Below, in pieces: positions 26,038 to 35,571 of a stretch of 64,000 nt of DNA. The stretch comes from Agathobaculum sp. Marseille-P7918 (GTDB lineage: Bacteria > Bacillota > Clostridia > Oscillospirales > Butyricicoccaceae). Below the pieces are notes generated by a model. That model saw nothing but the letters and a program-made list of their open reading frames with translations. It had not been told where the DNA came from and made no database searches. The translations under genes were made by a program, and so were the position numbers. The DNA lies in assembly GCF_900625105.1 (NCBI RefSeq), contig NZ_UYYD01000011.1, positions 1 through 64,000 on the forward strand. The letters run 5' to 3'. Numbering within the stretch: the stretch's first letter is position 1; each line of letters opens with the position of its first letter.

Positions 26038-28015
26038 ATTCGGTGAAATATGTCGGCCTGGCTATGGAAGTAAAACCGCTCGCGCCGGTAATGACCACAT
26101 TGTTGGCTCCGCTGGCACAGTGGATGATAAGCAGGTTGCCGCTCTCGTCCCTGCCGCCCACGATACCAACATGGGAGTCCTCTGGATAGAATACCAGATC
26201 GCCCGGCTGAGCTTCACCCCATGAGATCGCAGTACAGTAGTTATGCTGGCTTGCTGCCCCTCCGCCGTGACCGATAATATACTCGCCGCCGCTGGCGTTA
26301 TAGAATACCCAGTCCACAAAGCCCGAACAGTCCATACCGTAGGGACGGTAGGTGCCGCTGCTGGAGCTGCCGGGGGCTGTAACTTTCATGGTAGTGCCCC
26401 AGCGGGTATCCCAGCCCAGGGTGAGGCTTTTGCCGCCCCAGAAGTAATTGACCTTGCCTACCAACGTCAGGGCGTGCTGGATCACAGCCTTTCGCTCCGG
26501 GGACAGATCTTCTGGCAGGTTTTCCAACAGCGCCACGGCGTCCTCCTGCGTGATGGACAAGTCGCCCAACAGGCCGCCCAGCATTTCCATTTCCTCCAGC
26601 AGCGCATCCAGCGCCTCGTTCTGGTAGTCGGTGAAATTGTAGACTGTCCGCATTTCATCGGCGGTCTTGGCGGTGATGGTGATGGTCAAGGCGGTCGTGT
26701 CGCCATCCTCACTCTCAACAGTATTTACTTCTGTCGTGATGGTGGTCATATCCCAAAAGACCGTCCGCAGGCGCTCTACGCGATCCGGGTCGAGGGTGGC
26801 CACATCCACGCCGTCCTCCGCCGCCGCAGTTTTGCAGGCAAATACGGCGATAACCTCCCGCCAGTCCGGGGGCTGACCATTGATCTGGATGCTGTCATAG
26901 TCGCCTTCCTGCAACTGGGCCAGTTTATCCGCATACTCCACGTTGATTTGCGCCACGGCAGCATTGACGGAAATGGCGTCCGGCTCTTTTTGCTGGTCGG
27001 CAAAGAAAATGCCGAAAGGTGATGATACGATAGCGGCAACCAAAAACACGATACAGAGCGCAGGGATCAGTACAACAGCCCCTACGGCTCCAACTACGGC
27101 GCTTATCAGCGACGCAACTGCATGGACAACGGCCTGTGCCGCTTTCCGGGCCAAATTGGCAGCGGTCTGCGCTGCTTTTTTGGCCCGGTTGATGGCAAGC
27201 TGCCGTGCCTGCGTCTGTGCCGCCTGTCCGGCTGCTTTTCGTGCGGCAGTCTTGCCGATGGTCTTTGCCGTGGCCTTGGTGGATGCTCCGGCCTTTCCGG
27301 TGGTCTGTATTGTGGCCTTGGCCGACGTTCCCGCCTTGCCGGTGGCCTGCGCTGCGGTGCGCTGTTTGATGGACGCTGCCTGCTTGCTTTTGATTGCGGG
27401 CGCATTACTGCGGGGACGCTCCTTCAGCTTTGTAAGGGGCCGCTGTCGCCCGATAGGCTCGGCGGCAGCCTGACTTGCCCGCCCCGGTGTCTTATAAGCA
27501 GCAGCCTTACCCGCTGGGGGATGATATACCGGGGGTGGATCAGCGGGGGATATGGCATTGGCATCAGGGGCGATAGATGCAGAAAAGGGCGGCGTTTGTG
27601 CAGAAACGTCGCCCTTGCCCTTTATGACCTGTTCTTTCTTTTCTTTGATTGCCGCCTGTTTCATTCGCTCTCCGGGGGTAGGTGTCCGGGGATTGTCCGG
27701 TTGCTCCGGCATGGCGGCATCCGGTTTGGCAGTCCGCCGCCCTTTTACGGTGCGCCGCACCCGATCCATCCCACGGCTGGCAGAGTCCGCAACCGTAGTG
27801 AAAGATTGCCCGGTATACTGCTCTACCTGTTCTTCAGCGGAAACGGCTGCATCCGATTCGCGCCCCAGCTGGTTTTTGGCCTGCTCCTTGCGATAACGGT
27901 CTTTCATCAGTTTCCCGATTTGACCGCCTACGGCGCGCTTGATGCTGCCGCCCCGCTCTTTTAACCGTCTGGGCTTTTCCCGTGGCTTATTGACTTTCTC
28001 CTTAATGTCCCGCAT
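26036..28015 (-). CDS. C40 (NlpC/P60) peptidoglycan hydrolase of the conjugation machinery
   Basis: The 659-residue protein has a long Lys/Ala/Pro-rich cytoplasmic part (1-300), one membrane segment (VVGAVGAVVLIPALCIVFLV, about 310-340), an extracellular linker and a C-terminal NlpC/P60 domain with catalytic Cys (YGMDCSGFVDW, about 562) and His (DSHVGIV, about 617). It opens the wall for the mating channel, like CD1108/VirB1-type proteins of Tn1549 relatives. ATG follows AAAGGAGGG. Palindrome copy 3 lies 22 bases upstream. Confidence 0.88.
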   Translation of the reverse strand: MRDIKEKVNKPREKPRRLKERGGSIKRAVGGQIGKLMKDRYRKEQAKNQLGRESDAAVSAEEQVEQYTGQSFTTVADSASRGMDRVRRTVKGRRTAKPDAAMPEQPDNPRTPTPGERMKQAAIKEKKEQVIKGKGDVSAQTPPFSASIAPDANAISPADPPPVYHPPAGKAAAYKTPGRASQAAAEPIGRQRPLTKLKERPRSNAPAIKSKQAASIKQRTAAQATGKAGTSAKATIQTTGKAGASTKATAKTIGKTAARKAAGQAAQTQARQLAINRAKKAAQTAANLARKAAQAVVHAVASLISAVVGAVGAVVLIPALCIVFLVAAIVSSPFGIFFADQQKEPDAISVNAAVAQINVEYADKLAQLQEGDYDSIQINGQPPDWREVIAVFACKTAAAEDGVDVATLDPDRVERLRTVFWDMTTITTEVNTVESEDGDTTALTITITAKTADEMRTVYNFTDYQNEALDALLEEMEMLGGLLGDLSITQEDAVALLENLPEDLSPERKAVIQHALTLVGKVNYFWGGKSLTLGWDTRWGTTMKVTAPGSSSSGTYRPYGMDCSGFVDWVFYNASGGEYIIGHGGGAASQHNYCTAISWGEAQPGDLVFYPEDSHVGIVGGRDESGNLLIIHCASGANNVVITGASGFTSIARPTYFTE

Positions 28016-28037
28016 GGCGTCCCTCCTTTGCCGTTAA

Positions 28038-28058
28038 TCTGTCCCAACTTGGGACGCA
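28038..28058. repeat. Palindrome family 2, copy 3
   Basis: TCTGTCCCAA-C-TTGGGACGCA, lying between virB4 and the C40 hydrolase gene and overlapping neither. Confidence 0.8.
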
Positions 28059-28059
28059 T

Positions 28060-30399
28060 TTATTTTTCCGCCACATCGTCACCGGGGGTCGTGGACATGA
28101 GGCGGTAAAGCGCGGTATCTCTGGGAATGGTATTGACAAAGGGGACGATGGTGCCGCCCATACGGATCAGGCCGGAGCCGGGGGCGGAATTGGTGATGTA
28201 GCCCATTTGCGTATCAGAAATATGCAGCAGTTTGGATAGCTCTGCGCGATCCGTCGCCGCCTGATTCAGCAGCACCAGAAACTCGCTGTTGGCAAACATG
28301 AGGCGGGCAGTTTCGGAGCGCAGGCATTCTTCCACATTCTGCGTCGCTGCCGTCATTGGCGCAGCGTACTTTCTAAACCGTTTCCACGCCTTGTAGAGAA
28401 ACTGAGCGGAGTAGAAATACTTGAAGAACAGGTACACCTCGTCAATAAACACCCATGTATATTTGCCCCGCCGTCGGTTAGAGGCGACACGGTTCTGGAT
28501 GGCCTCCAGCGTCACCACAAGGCCGGTGGGGCGGAGCTGTTCACCCATTTCGTACAGGTCAAGGGAAATGATGCGGCTCCCCATGTCCACATTGGTCGCA
28601 TGGGCGAATACGTTGAGGGTGCCTTCCACGATGATTTCAGAGGCCAGCGCAATTTCCTGCGCGGCCTCCTCCGGCTGTTTCAGCACTTCTTGCCGCCAGT
28701 CGGACAGCACCGGGGCAGGCCCCTTGCAGCCGTTTTTCAGATATGGGCGCAGGATGTTGGACGTGCAGCGGTCAATAATGGATTTCTGTGCGCCGCCCAG
28801 CGTCCCAGTCCCCATTTGCTGCTCGATGATGCTCATAAGCACCTCGGATTTCATGGCGATGGGGTTTTCCCCGTCGCCGTAGCCGTCCCCGATATCCAGC
28901 GGGTTGATATGGTGGTGGCTGTGGGGGGATATCTCGATGATCTCTCCGCCCAGCGCCCGGACAAGGGGGCCGTATTCCCGTTCTGCATCAATGATGATGA
29001 TATCGTCATCGGTAGCCAACGCGATATTGGTGATGCAGCTTTTCATGGTGACGGATTTGCCGGAGCCGGACACGCCCAGTACAAAGGCATGAGGAGAAAT
29101 GAGGCGTTTGCGGTCGCAAATCAGGGGATTTTTAGAAACAGCGTTGATACCGTAATTCAGCCCGCCGGGGTCTTGGATTTCCAGCGCCCGGAAGGGCATC
29201 AGAACGGCGGTGCTTTCGGTGGTCAGGGTGCGGATGGCCTTGATGCGCCGCAGGCCATAGGGCAGGACAGTGTTCAAGCCGTCCTCCTGCTGATATCGTA
29301 AGACAGAAAACTGGCACAGGTGGTTCCGGCCGATGGCCATGAGGGTTTCAGTGTCCGCGTCCAGTTGCTCCAGATCGTCGGCCAGATGGACAATGGTGAC
29401 AACAGCGAACATCATGCGCTGGTCGCGGGTGGTCAGGTCGTCAAGGAACTCCTTGGCCTCCCCGCGCAGCTGCTCCAACTCATAGGGAACTGTTGCAGAG
29501 AAATTATTGTTGGAGTTTTGCTTTTGCTGCCAGCGGGTGATGTCCGTTTCCACAGCCAGGATGCGGCTCTGGATTTCCTTTACTGCCTCGTCCGTAGGGA
29601 TCGGGAGAATGTCGATGGACAGCATGAGGTCGCGAGAGAAGTCGCATAGATCGGAGATCATATCATCCTTCAGGTAAGAGGCAAAGTCTTTGAGGAACAG
29701 CACCCGGCCCACTTTATCGCCCACTTCAAAATGCCCGGCCTTAAAGGCCATACTGTCCGGGCAGATCAGGTCACGGAAGTCCATCCCCTTGCGGATGGTT
29801 TCCGTCTTATCAAAGGTGAAATACTGTTCCTCGCCGGGTCGGAAAAAGTCATGGAAAATCCGCAGCCGGTCATGGTTGGAGATTGCACGCGCCCCGGAGT
29901 CCAGCCGTCCAAAACTCTTGGTCAAGTCGCCCTCTACCCGGCGGAAATATGCGCGAGTGTCCTCAATCTTCCGCTGGGCGATGGAGAGAGTGATGAATTT
30001 CTCCTGTACCAGATTGTTGCTCTGCGCCATCTTGTCCAGCAGGATTTGATTGGATTCCCTGCGGTACATATCCAGCGTATCGCCCCGCTCTTTCATCAGG
30101 ATCGTGCGCTCGAAGTCCACGGGATTGAGCCTGCGGTTGCAGATGGTGATTTTGGCAGCGGCATCCGTAGGCAGGGAATTGAGCACCCCGCAATAGGACA
30201 AAAAAATAGACCGGCGATCCTCGTCGGACGCGGCCTCATAGTTGATATCAGCAAAGCGCCATGTTTTGCTGTGCTTGTTTCCCACCTGCCAGATACCATC
30301 GGTATAAATGCGTTTGATGGGAATGGATTTCTGTACGCTGCGCGGGATTGTGAATCTGTCACGCTCTGACTTGTTTGCTGCCAGCAGGGTTTTAATCAA
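28060..30399 (-). CDS. VirB4/TrsE-family conjugation ATPase
   Basis: The 779-residue protein powers assembly of the type IV secretion channel. It has a Walker A (GVSGSGKSVTMKS, about 443) and Walker B (YTWVFIDEVYLFF, about 645) and the VirB4 layout with an N-terminal TraC-like half. Start chosen is TTG at 30399, eight bases after AAAGGAGGG and overlapping the end of the PrgI gene (TTTGATTAA); the frame continues upstream only through PrgI coding sequence. Confidence 0.92.
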   Translation of the reverse strand: MIKTLLAANKSERDRFTIPRSVQKSIPIKRIYTDGIWQVGNKHSKTWRFADINYEAASDEDRRSIFLSYCGVLNSLPTDAAAKITICNRRLNPVDFERTILMKERGDTLDMYRRESNQILLDKMAQSNNLVQEKFITLSIAQRKIEDTRAYFRRVEGDLTKSFGRLDSGARAISNHDRLRIFHDFFRPGEEQYFTFDKTETIRKGMDFRDLICPDSMAFKAGHFEVGDKVGRVLFLKDFASYLKDDMISDLCDFSRDLMLSIDILPIPTDEAVKEIQSRILAVETDITRWQQKQNSNNNFSATVPYELEQLRGEAKEFLDDLTTRDQRMMFAVVTIVHLADDLEQLDADTETLMAIGRNHLCQFSVLRYQQEDGLNTVLPYGLRRIKAIRTLTTESTAVLMPFRALEIQDPGGLNYGINAVSKNPLICDRKRLISPHAFVLGVSGSGKSVTMKSCITNIALATDDDIIIIDAEREYGPLVRALGGEIIEISPHSHHHINPLDIGDGYGDGENPIAMKSEVLMSIIEQQMGTGTLGGAQKSIIDRCTSNILRPYLKNGCKGPAPVLSDWRQEVLKQPEEAAQEIALASEIIVEGTLNVFAHATNVDMGSRIISLDLYEMGEQLRPTGLVVTLEAIQNRVASNRRRGKYTWVFIDEVYLFFKYFYSAQFLYKAWKRFRKYAAPMTAATQNVEECLRSETARLMFANSEFLVLLNQAATDRAELSKLLHISDTQMGYITNSAPGSGLIRMGGTIVPFVNTIPRDTALYRLMSTTPGDDVAEK

Positions 30400-30736
30400 A
30401 GTCGATGCCCTCCTTTCTGCCCAGGGCGTTGTAGTAGATATTTTCAGCACGGAACACGCGGTTGCCTGCACACAGCAGTTCGGAGCGGAGAAACGCCCAC
30501 AAAAACTGTTCCAGCGTCATCCCGTTATAGTTGAAAAAGCCCATGATAGCTACCGGAGCTGCGGCAAGGATACAGACCCAGCTGGCCGTCTGCTTGCCGA
30601 TCACCGTACCCAGCCCCAGATAGACGCCCACAGCGATGCCAACGGCAAAGAACGCGCACAGGAATTGCCGGGCGGACAGACCGAAAAAAATGGTTTCCTT
30701 ATGCTGGCGCACTTCCTTGGGAATTTTGATTTCCAA
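30392..30736 (-). CDS. PrgI-family membrane protein
   Basis: The 114-residue protein has the family start IKIPKEVRQHKETIFFGLSARQFLCAFFAVG, two membrane segments (27-45, 48-68) and the typical NYNGMTLEQFLWAFLRSE..NRVF tail. It precedes virB4 in most Gram-positive T4SS loci and is probably the VirB3 equivalent. TTG start after AAAGGATG. Its end overlaps the virB4 start by eight bases. Confidence 0.88.
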   Translation of the reverse strand: MEIKIPKEVRQHKETIFFGLSARQFLCAFFAVGIAVGVYLGLGTVIGKQTASWVCILAAAPVAIMGFFNYNGMTLEQFLWAFLRSELLCAGNRVFRAENIYYNALGRKEGIDFD

Positions 30737-30769
30737 TCACATCATCCTTTCTGTTCGCATTTTGGAAAT

Positions 30770-30798
30770 TTGACAGCTTTTTGCAATTATGAGATAAT
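30770..30798 (+). promoter_or_regulatory. Promoter of the inverted small membrane gene
   Basis: TTGACA (30770-30775), 17-bp spacer, GATAAT (30793-30798), 60 bases upstream of the ATG at 30858. Confidence 0.8.
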
Positions 30799-30857
30799 AT
30801 AAGTGTAAAAAAGACGTTATTTGAAACAAATTACCACACTTCAAAGGGGGTTATCCT

Positions 30858-31166
30858 ATGAGTGCCGTCACACTGATTTTGCGCTGCCTGTTTCAGTTGT
30901 TCCTTTTTCTTCTGGCGATAAAGGTTCTTGGTAAATTAAAACTTCTTCCGCTGGCCTTGTACCTGATCGGTGTCAACACGCTTTTCCCCGTTTGGGTAGA
31001 GGGGCATCCATTCGCATACTACGGGATTGCCGTTCTATTCCTGCTCTATCCGGCGGCTTTTTGGTGGATGAAATACCAAAAACACCGGCAAGAGGAAATT
31101 GCGGCCATGGGGGAACTGCTGGCCGGAGCGCGGCCATTGATTCCGGGGGCTGGAACCGACAAGTGA
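30858..31166 (+). CDS. Small membrane protein in reverse orientation inside the T4SS locus
   Basis: The 102-residue protein has about three hydrophobic segments (residues 5-25, 30-48, 52-72) and a charged C-terminal tail. It has a near-consensus promoter, the ribosome site AAAGGGGG and its own terminator, all opposite to the surrounding conjugation genes. Small membrane proteins in this position are candidates for entry exclusion; there is no sequence match to prove it. Confidence 0.6.
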   Translation: MSAVTLILRCLFQLFLFLLAIKVLGKLKLLPLALYLIGVNTLFPVWVEGHPFAYYGIAVLFLLYPAAFWWMKYQKHRQEEIAAMGELLAGARPLIPGAGTDK

Positions 31167-31180
31167 ACCATGATATCAGG

Positions 31181-31207
31181 AAAAGGCGGGCTGCGGCCCG
31201 CCTTTTC
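31181..31207. terminator. Terminator of the inverted membrane gene
   Basis: AAAAGGCGGGC/GCCCGCCTTTT stem with short loop; works for either direction and also closes virB6. Confidence 0.8.
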
Positions 31208-31216
31208 CCGTTGTAA

Positions 31217-31237
31217 TGCGTCCCAACCTGGGACAGA
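31217..31237. repeat. Palindrome family 2, copy 4
   Basis: TGCGTCCCAA-C-CTGGGACAGA, the most degenerate copy and the only one between two convergent genes. Confidence 0.7.
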
Positions 31238-31238
31238 T

Positions 31239-32078
31239 TCATAAGCCGAACATCTCACGCACAATACGCTCCGCCCCCTTGACCAAAGCCGTCAGCACCA
31301 GCATATTGAATACCATTTGGCCGATGTACTGATAGGCCATTGTGACCGCCGGCAATGAGGTGTCTACGGATGGGCTGCTGCTGGAGAGAAATGCGGAATA
31401 GATCAGGCAGGCCAAAATGATAACAGCTCCCTCCATACACACGCCCACATAGGACTTGATGAAAGCCTTACCCATACTGGAAGTTCCCTCACCGGCAAAA
31501 GAGGCCAATGGCAGCGGTGACAGAGCCGTATACATATAGAGCCGGAAAAATCGCCCGTACACCGTCAGGATCAGGATAAAAGACAGGACGGTGACAAGGA
31601 GCGAGCCTAAGAACGACACCAGCCACAAAGGTATGGATTCCAAAAAGCCGATGCTCTCGATGGCATCCACCAGGTCGGATGGCAGCGTTGCCGCCGTACT
31701 CACCGAACCGGCGATGCTCCCCATCACTGTCTGAACGATACCGCCACAGATAGAGAATATGGCGGTCATAAGCTCCATGCCGTATCCAACGGCCACCTTG
31801 GCGGCGGCAAAGCGGATGAAATGCCGCAGGGCATACTCGGGGCGCTGGATTTCACGGAAGGATGCTGCGCTCTGAAAGACGCCCATCGCAAAAAACAACA
31901 CCAGCAGGCCATAGCCGATGCCCTGCAAGGCGCCGTTAATGCCTGTAATGACATTCCAGATATCGCCGCCCTTAAAGGTCTGGGGCGTTTCTGTCAGCAG
32001 CGTCCATATCTCCGCCAGTTTATCGTTCCAAGTTCCCAGCGCACTTTCCAGATTGCTGACTACCCAATTATCACTGAT
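31239..32078 (-). CDS. VirB6/TrbL-family mating channel protein (apparent ATC start)
   Basis: The polytopic membrane protein (279 residues from the ATC) has a soluble N-terminus and six hydrophobic segments, with the family core GMELMTAIFSICGGIVQ and FYGRFFRLYMYTALSPLPLASFAGEG-like region. Start: ATC at 32076-32078 is eight bases after GGAGG and is followed by SDNWVVSNLESALGTWN, which matches how relatives begin after Met. The frame has a TAG six bases upstream and no ATG/GTG/TTG before an internal TTG at 31928, which would delete 50 residues. Confidence 0.82.
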   Translation of the reverse strand: MSDNWVVSNLESALGTWNDKLAEIWTLLTETPQTFKGGDIWNVITGINGALQGIGYGLLVLFFAMGVFQSAASFREIQRPEYALRHFIRFAAAKVAVGYGMELMTAIFSICGGIVQTVMGSIAGSVSTAATLPSDLVDAIESIGFLESIPLWLVSFLGSLLVTVLSFILILTVYGRFFRLYMYTALSPLPLASFAGEGTSSMGKAFIKSYVGVCMEGAVIILACLIYSAFLSSSSPSVDTSLPAVTMAYQYIGQMVFNMLVLTALVKGAERIVREMFGL

Positions 32079-32096
32079 CGTCTACACCTCCCGTTT

Positions 32097-32117
32097 TGCG
32101 TCCCAACTTGGGACGCA
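32097..32117. repeat. Palindrome family 2, copy 5
   Basis: Perfect TGCGTCCCAA-C-TTGGGACGCA, 19 bases upstream of the virB6 start. Confidence 0.88.
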
Positions 32118-32135
32118 TTTCTTTTGGCCAACCTT

Positions 32136-32468
32136 TCACACCACACCGATAGCGGTCAGGATTTCCTTGGCAAAGGCGATCAGCAGCCCGCCAAAAAGGC
32201 AGAGAAAGCCCTGGCTGCGCTGGGATGCGTCGTGGCTCTGCACGCTCATGCCTACCTGTACGACGCCCCAGCCCAGAATGATAATGCCGATGGCTCGGAT
32301 ACAGGAGAAGATGAAGTCCGAAAGGTTATTGACGATAGTAAGCGGATCGTCCGCAGCCAGCGCGGGAACAGTGAAAACGCAGATCGCCAGCACCAGCGCC
32401 GCCCATGCGGCCATCATGCGGCGGGTTTTGCTGCGGTTAGAAGTCAGTCGGTCAGGGTGTTTGTTCAT
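32136..32468 (-). CDS. Maff2-like small membrane protein (pilin-like)
   Basis: The 110-residue protein has a signal-like N-terminal helix ending in PALAADD, then a second pair of hydrophobic segments (FIFSCIRAIGIIILGWGVVQVG and FLCLFGGLLIAFAKEILTAIG). The arrangement resembles VirB2/TrbC pilins and the Maff2 family of Tn1549-like elements. ATG at 32468 follows CGGAGGA and overlaps the end of virD4. Confidence 0.72.
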   Translation of the reverse strand: MNKHPDRLTSNRSKTRRMMAAWAALVLAICVFTVPALAADDPLTIVNNLSDFIFSCIRAIGIIILGWGVVQVGMSVQSHDASQRSQGFLCLFGGLLIAFAKEILTAIGVV

Positions 32469-33530
32469 ATGATTCCTCCGTTTCTTCAATGTCGGATGTG
32501 CCGACGATTTCGACGGCCTCCAAAGATGTAAAGGTGAAACTGATATCCTCCACTGCATACAGGCAGGAGGGGCTGTGAATATAGGGGGCGGCTCCGCCGT
32601 CCTCCGTTTCCTTGATGTTGGGGTGTTTCAGAATATCATACTTGTCGTCTATGACCGGCCTTTCGCCTCGGATCAGGACGATAGCTTTGGCGTTGTCCAG
32701 CATCCGCACCTCGTCCGGGGTCATCAATTCACGCCCAGTCTGTTGAAAGTTTTGCGAGTAGGAGCCGTTGCGGCCTCGGCTGCGGCTGGAGGTCTGCGTG
32801 TCAATGGTTTCCTTTCCCAGCAGCTCCGAAATGTACTTGTGGGACTCTTTTTCGTTGCCGCCCAAATACACAAAACTGTCCGCGTTTCCTACCAGTCCCT
32901 CCCAATCGTCTTTGAATAGGGCCTTTAGCTGACTGATATTTTGCAGAATGATGGTGGACATGATGTTGCGGGAGCGCATGGTCGCCTGCAACCGCGCATA
33001 GCCGTCCGGCAGAGCCACGTTGGCGAACTCGTCGAACATCAGCCGTACCGGCACAGGCAAGCTGCCGCCATGTACCTTGTCCGCCTGATAATAAAGTTCT
33101 TGGAACGCTTGGGTGTAGAGCATACCAACGAGGAAATTCAGGCTGTTATCATTGCTGTCCGGGATTACACAGAAAATGGCCTGTTTTCGCTCTCCGAGTT
33201 TTCCCAGCTCCAGCGTGTCAGCAGAAGTGATCCGCTGCACGTCCCGCAGGGTGAACACGGAAAGGCGCACCGCTGCACTCACCAAAATGCTTTTGGCAGT
33301 CTTGCCGGCGGCCTGTTTGAAAATCTTGTATTCCCGCACGGCGATGTGGGAAGGCTGTTCTTCCTCCAGCGCCTCAAAAAGCAGGTCAAGAGGGGATTTG
33401 TAATCATCATCGTCCTCTTTGGCACCACCGTACTCTATCATGGTCAGGATCATCTCTAAAGTCTGTTCCTCCGGCGGAGCCTCATGGAGCAGATAGAGCA
33501 TCAAGGCGCTGTCAAGGGCGATCTCGGACT
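32452..33530 (-). CDS. VirD4-type coupling protein, exon 2 (after group II intron)
   Basis: This is the C-terminal 359 residues of the coupling protein. Spliced to exon 1 the junction reads WEKSEIALDSALMLYLLHEAPPEEQ, an unbroken VirD4 sequence. It contains Walker B (RLMFDEFANVALPDGY) and the C-terminal region (NISQLKALFKDDWEGLVGNADS). The spliced frame of 715 + 1079 bases is 598 codons including stop. Without splicing, no ribosome site exists for this part. Confidence 0.88.
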
Positions 33531-33579
33531 ATAGTGATAGGTAATCCTTTGAAATTATCGCCAGATTTTCCCCCACTCC

Positions 33580-33612
33580 ACACCGGACATGCGGCTTTCA
33601 CCGCATCCGGCG
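33580..33612 (-). ncRNA. Group II intron domain V
   Basis: CGCCGGATGCGGTGAAAG and CCGCATGTCCGGTG form the conserved hairpin with GAAA loop, 49 bases from the 3' splice site. Confidence 0.88.
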
Positions 33613-33663
33613 TTCCATCGATTGTGTTATCAGGCATTTAATCAATCACCAATAGAAAGTTGT

Positions 33664-35571
33664 TCAGATTGCCGCTAATTTTGCGGCAGTACGCAGGTTG
33701 TTGATTTTGGTCAGTTGTTTTCTTGTTACAGTCAGTTGTTTACAGATACTCTTGAGGGCAGCAGCATCCTGGTCGGTCAGCAAGGGCAGATACCGTCTAT
33801 GGAGCAGCACCAGATTGCTGTATCGCTCTTGGCCGCCCTGCTCCTTTGGAACTTTCATGTGACACACTATGCTGTCGGGCTGCAAGAACCATTCACCGCT
33901 GACAACGCACTTGCCTTTCTGGGCCGACAACAAAGAGAGCCTGCAATCGGCATATTCCAGGCTGTGGCCCTCCGGCGGATGTTCCCGCAGATACGCGAAC
34001 AGGGTCGCATCTATCTCCAGATTATCGTGTATCTTTTTCCGTCCCGCGGGAGAGAAGCAGCAGACGACGGTGCTGATTCCGATTGCGGTTTTATACTTGA
34101 TAAACGCAATGGGGTAGATTGGCCGGTTGATACCGGACACATACCGCACCATCTGAGAAGTGCCGAAACGCTCCTTTTCGCTGTCCGTCCTAGCACCGCC
34201 CTCCCGGACAAGCTGACAGCCGCTTTCCGTGTTCAGACGGTTGGTCAGCACTGTCATGACTCTGCGGTGGATTTTCCGGCAGTCCAGACTGATGCAGGTA
34301 GCAATCCTGTAGTAGTTCTGGATGCCCAACACCATTTCGTCAAACAGGCCGATTTCCTCTGACTGCGTTCGCCCTTGGGCTGGCTTTGCAATGCGCTTTG
34401 CCTGCTCTACGAGCTTGCTTTCTTCCAACTGTAGCTTTTTATCACAGATATGGGACTTCACGACATATTTTCCACCCTTGCGGTACACCATGATTTTGAA
34501 GCCGAGAAACTCGGAGTAACGCTTTCGCACATTGACAATGCGTGTTTTCTCCGGGGAGGCCTCCAACTTCAACCGTTCGGTAATCCACCTTGTGACAGCT
34601 TCCATGGTCTTCTCCGCGTCCTCTCGGTTCCGGCAGAAGATACGGAAGTCATCCGCATAGCGCACAATGAACATTTCCTTGAGATTGCTGTTCCGCATTT
34701 TCTGGTAGCCCTTGCTCTTGTCAAAGACCTCGGAGGTGCGGATGGTGCGCCATGTTCCGTAGCGGTTTGCCACGGGGTGTTCCGTCCATTGGCTGTCGAT
34801 CCAGTGATCCAGCTCATTAAGCACCACATTGGCCAGCAGCGGGGAAATGATCCCGCCCTGGGGCGTTCCCTTTGTCGGGTAAACGGTGCTGCCGTCCGGC
34901 ATACGGATGGGAGCCTTTAGGATACGCTTGATGACAAACAGAAGCTGTTTGTCCTGGATACCCATCGTCCAGAGCTGCTTAATAAGTTTGCTGTGATTCA
35001 CATTGTCAAAGAATCCTTTGATGTCAAACTCCAAAACATAGTGTAAATGCGCCCGTTGCAGCAGGGAGTAAGTACGGGAAATTGCGTGCTCCACTGACCG
35101 ATTCGGGCGGAACCCATAGCTGTTGTTGCTGAACTTTGCTTCGCAGATGGGTTCCAGGATTTGTTTGATGCATTGCTGCACCAATCTGTCCCAGATGCAG
35201 GGAATACCCAGCGGCCTGGTTTTGCCGTTTGGCTTTGGAATGTCTTTCCGGCGCACTGGTTTGGGACGGTAGCCGTGTTCGCTGCCTGTGACGATTTTTC
35301 TGACCTTACCGATGACCTCAGCCGGTGGAAGCCGCCCAATGGCACCGATATTCTGCTTATCTGTTCCTGCTGTGTAGCTGCCTGTGTTGGCCTTGATATT
35401 CCTGTAGGCCAGCATGATGTTGTCCGGGCTTAATACCAGTTCCATCAGGCCGGTGAAAGTTTCTCCGGCTTTGCTTTTGGCGTACAGTTCGTCAAATGTC
35501 CGCTGCATACCGTAATACTCAGCGTGCCGCTGGGCGTCCATACACAGGACTTTTTTCCTTTCTTTTGGCAT
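33664..35571 (-). CDS. Group II intron reverse transcriptase/maturase with HNH endonuclease
   Basis: The 635-residue LtrA-type protein has reverse transcriptase blocks with PLGIPCIWDRLVQQ, GTPQGGIISPLLANV and the catalytic YADD (about residue 303), a maturase X domain (380-470) and a C-terminal HNH nuclease zone (CVVSGEWFLQPDSIVCHMKVPKEQGG..NLVLLH). All needed residues are present, so the intron could still splice and retrohome. ATG follows GGAGGTGA. Confidence 0.93.
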   Translation of the reverse strand: MPKERKKVLCMDAQRHAEYYGMQRTFDELYAKSKAGETFTGLMELVLSPDNIMLAYRNIKANTGSYTAGTDKQNIGAIGRLPPAEVIGKVRKIVTGSEHGYRPKPVRRKDIPKPNGKTRPLGIPCIWDRLVQQCIKQILEPICEAKFSNNSYGFRPNRSVEHAISRTYSLLQRAHLHYVLEFDIKGFFDNVNHSKLIKQLWTMGIQDKQLLFVIKRILKAPIRMPDGSTVYPTKGTPQGGIISPLLANVVLNELDHWIDSQWTEHPVANRYGTWRTIRTSEVFDKSKGYQKMRNSNLKEMFIVRYADDFRIFCRNREDAEKTMEAVTRWITERLKLEASPEKTRIVNVRKRYSEFLGFKIMVYRKGGKYVVKSHICDKKLQLEESKLVEQAKRIAKPAQGRTQSEEIGLFDEMVLGIQNYYRIATCISLDCRKIHRRVMTVLTNRLNTESGCQLVREGGARTDSEKERFGTSQMVRYVSGINRPIYPIAFIKYKTAIGISTVVCCFSPAGRKKIHDNLEIDATLFAYLREHPPEGHSLEYADCRLSLLSAQKGKCVVSGEWFLQPDSIVCHMKVPKEQGGQERYSNLVLLHRRYLPLLTDQDAAALKSICKQLTVTRKQLTKINNLRTAAKLAAI

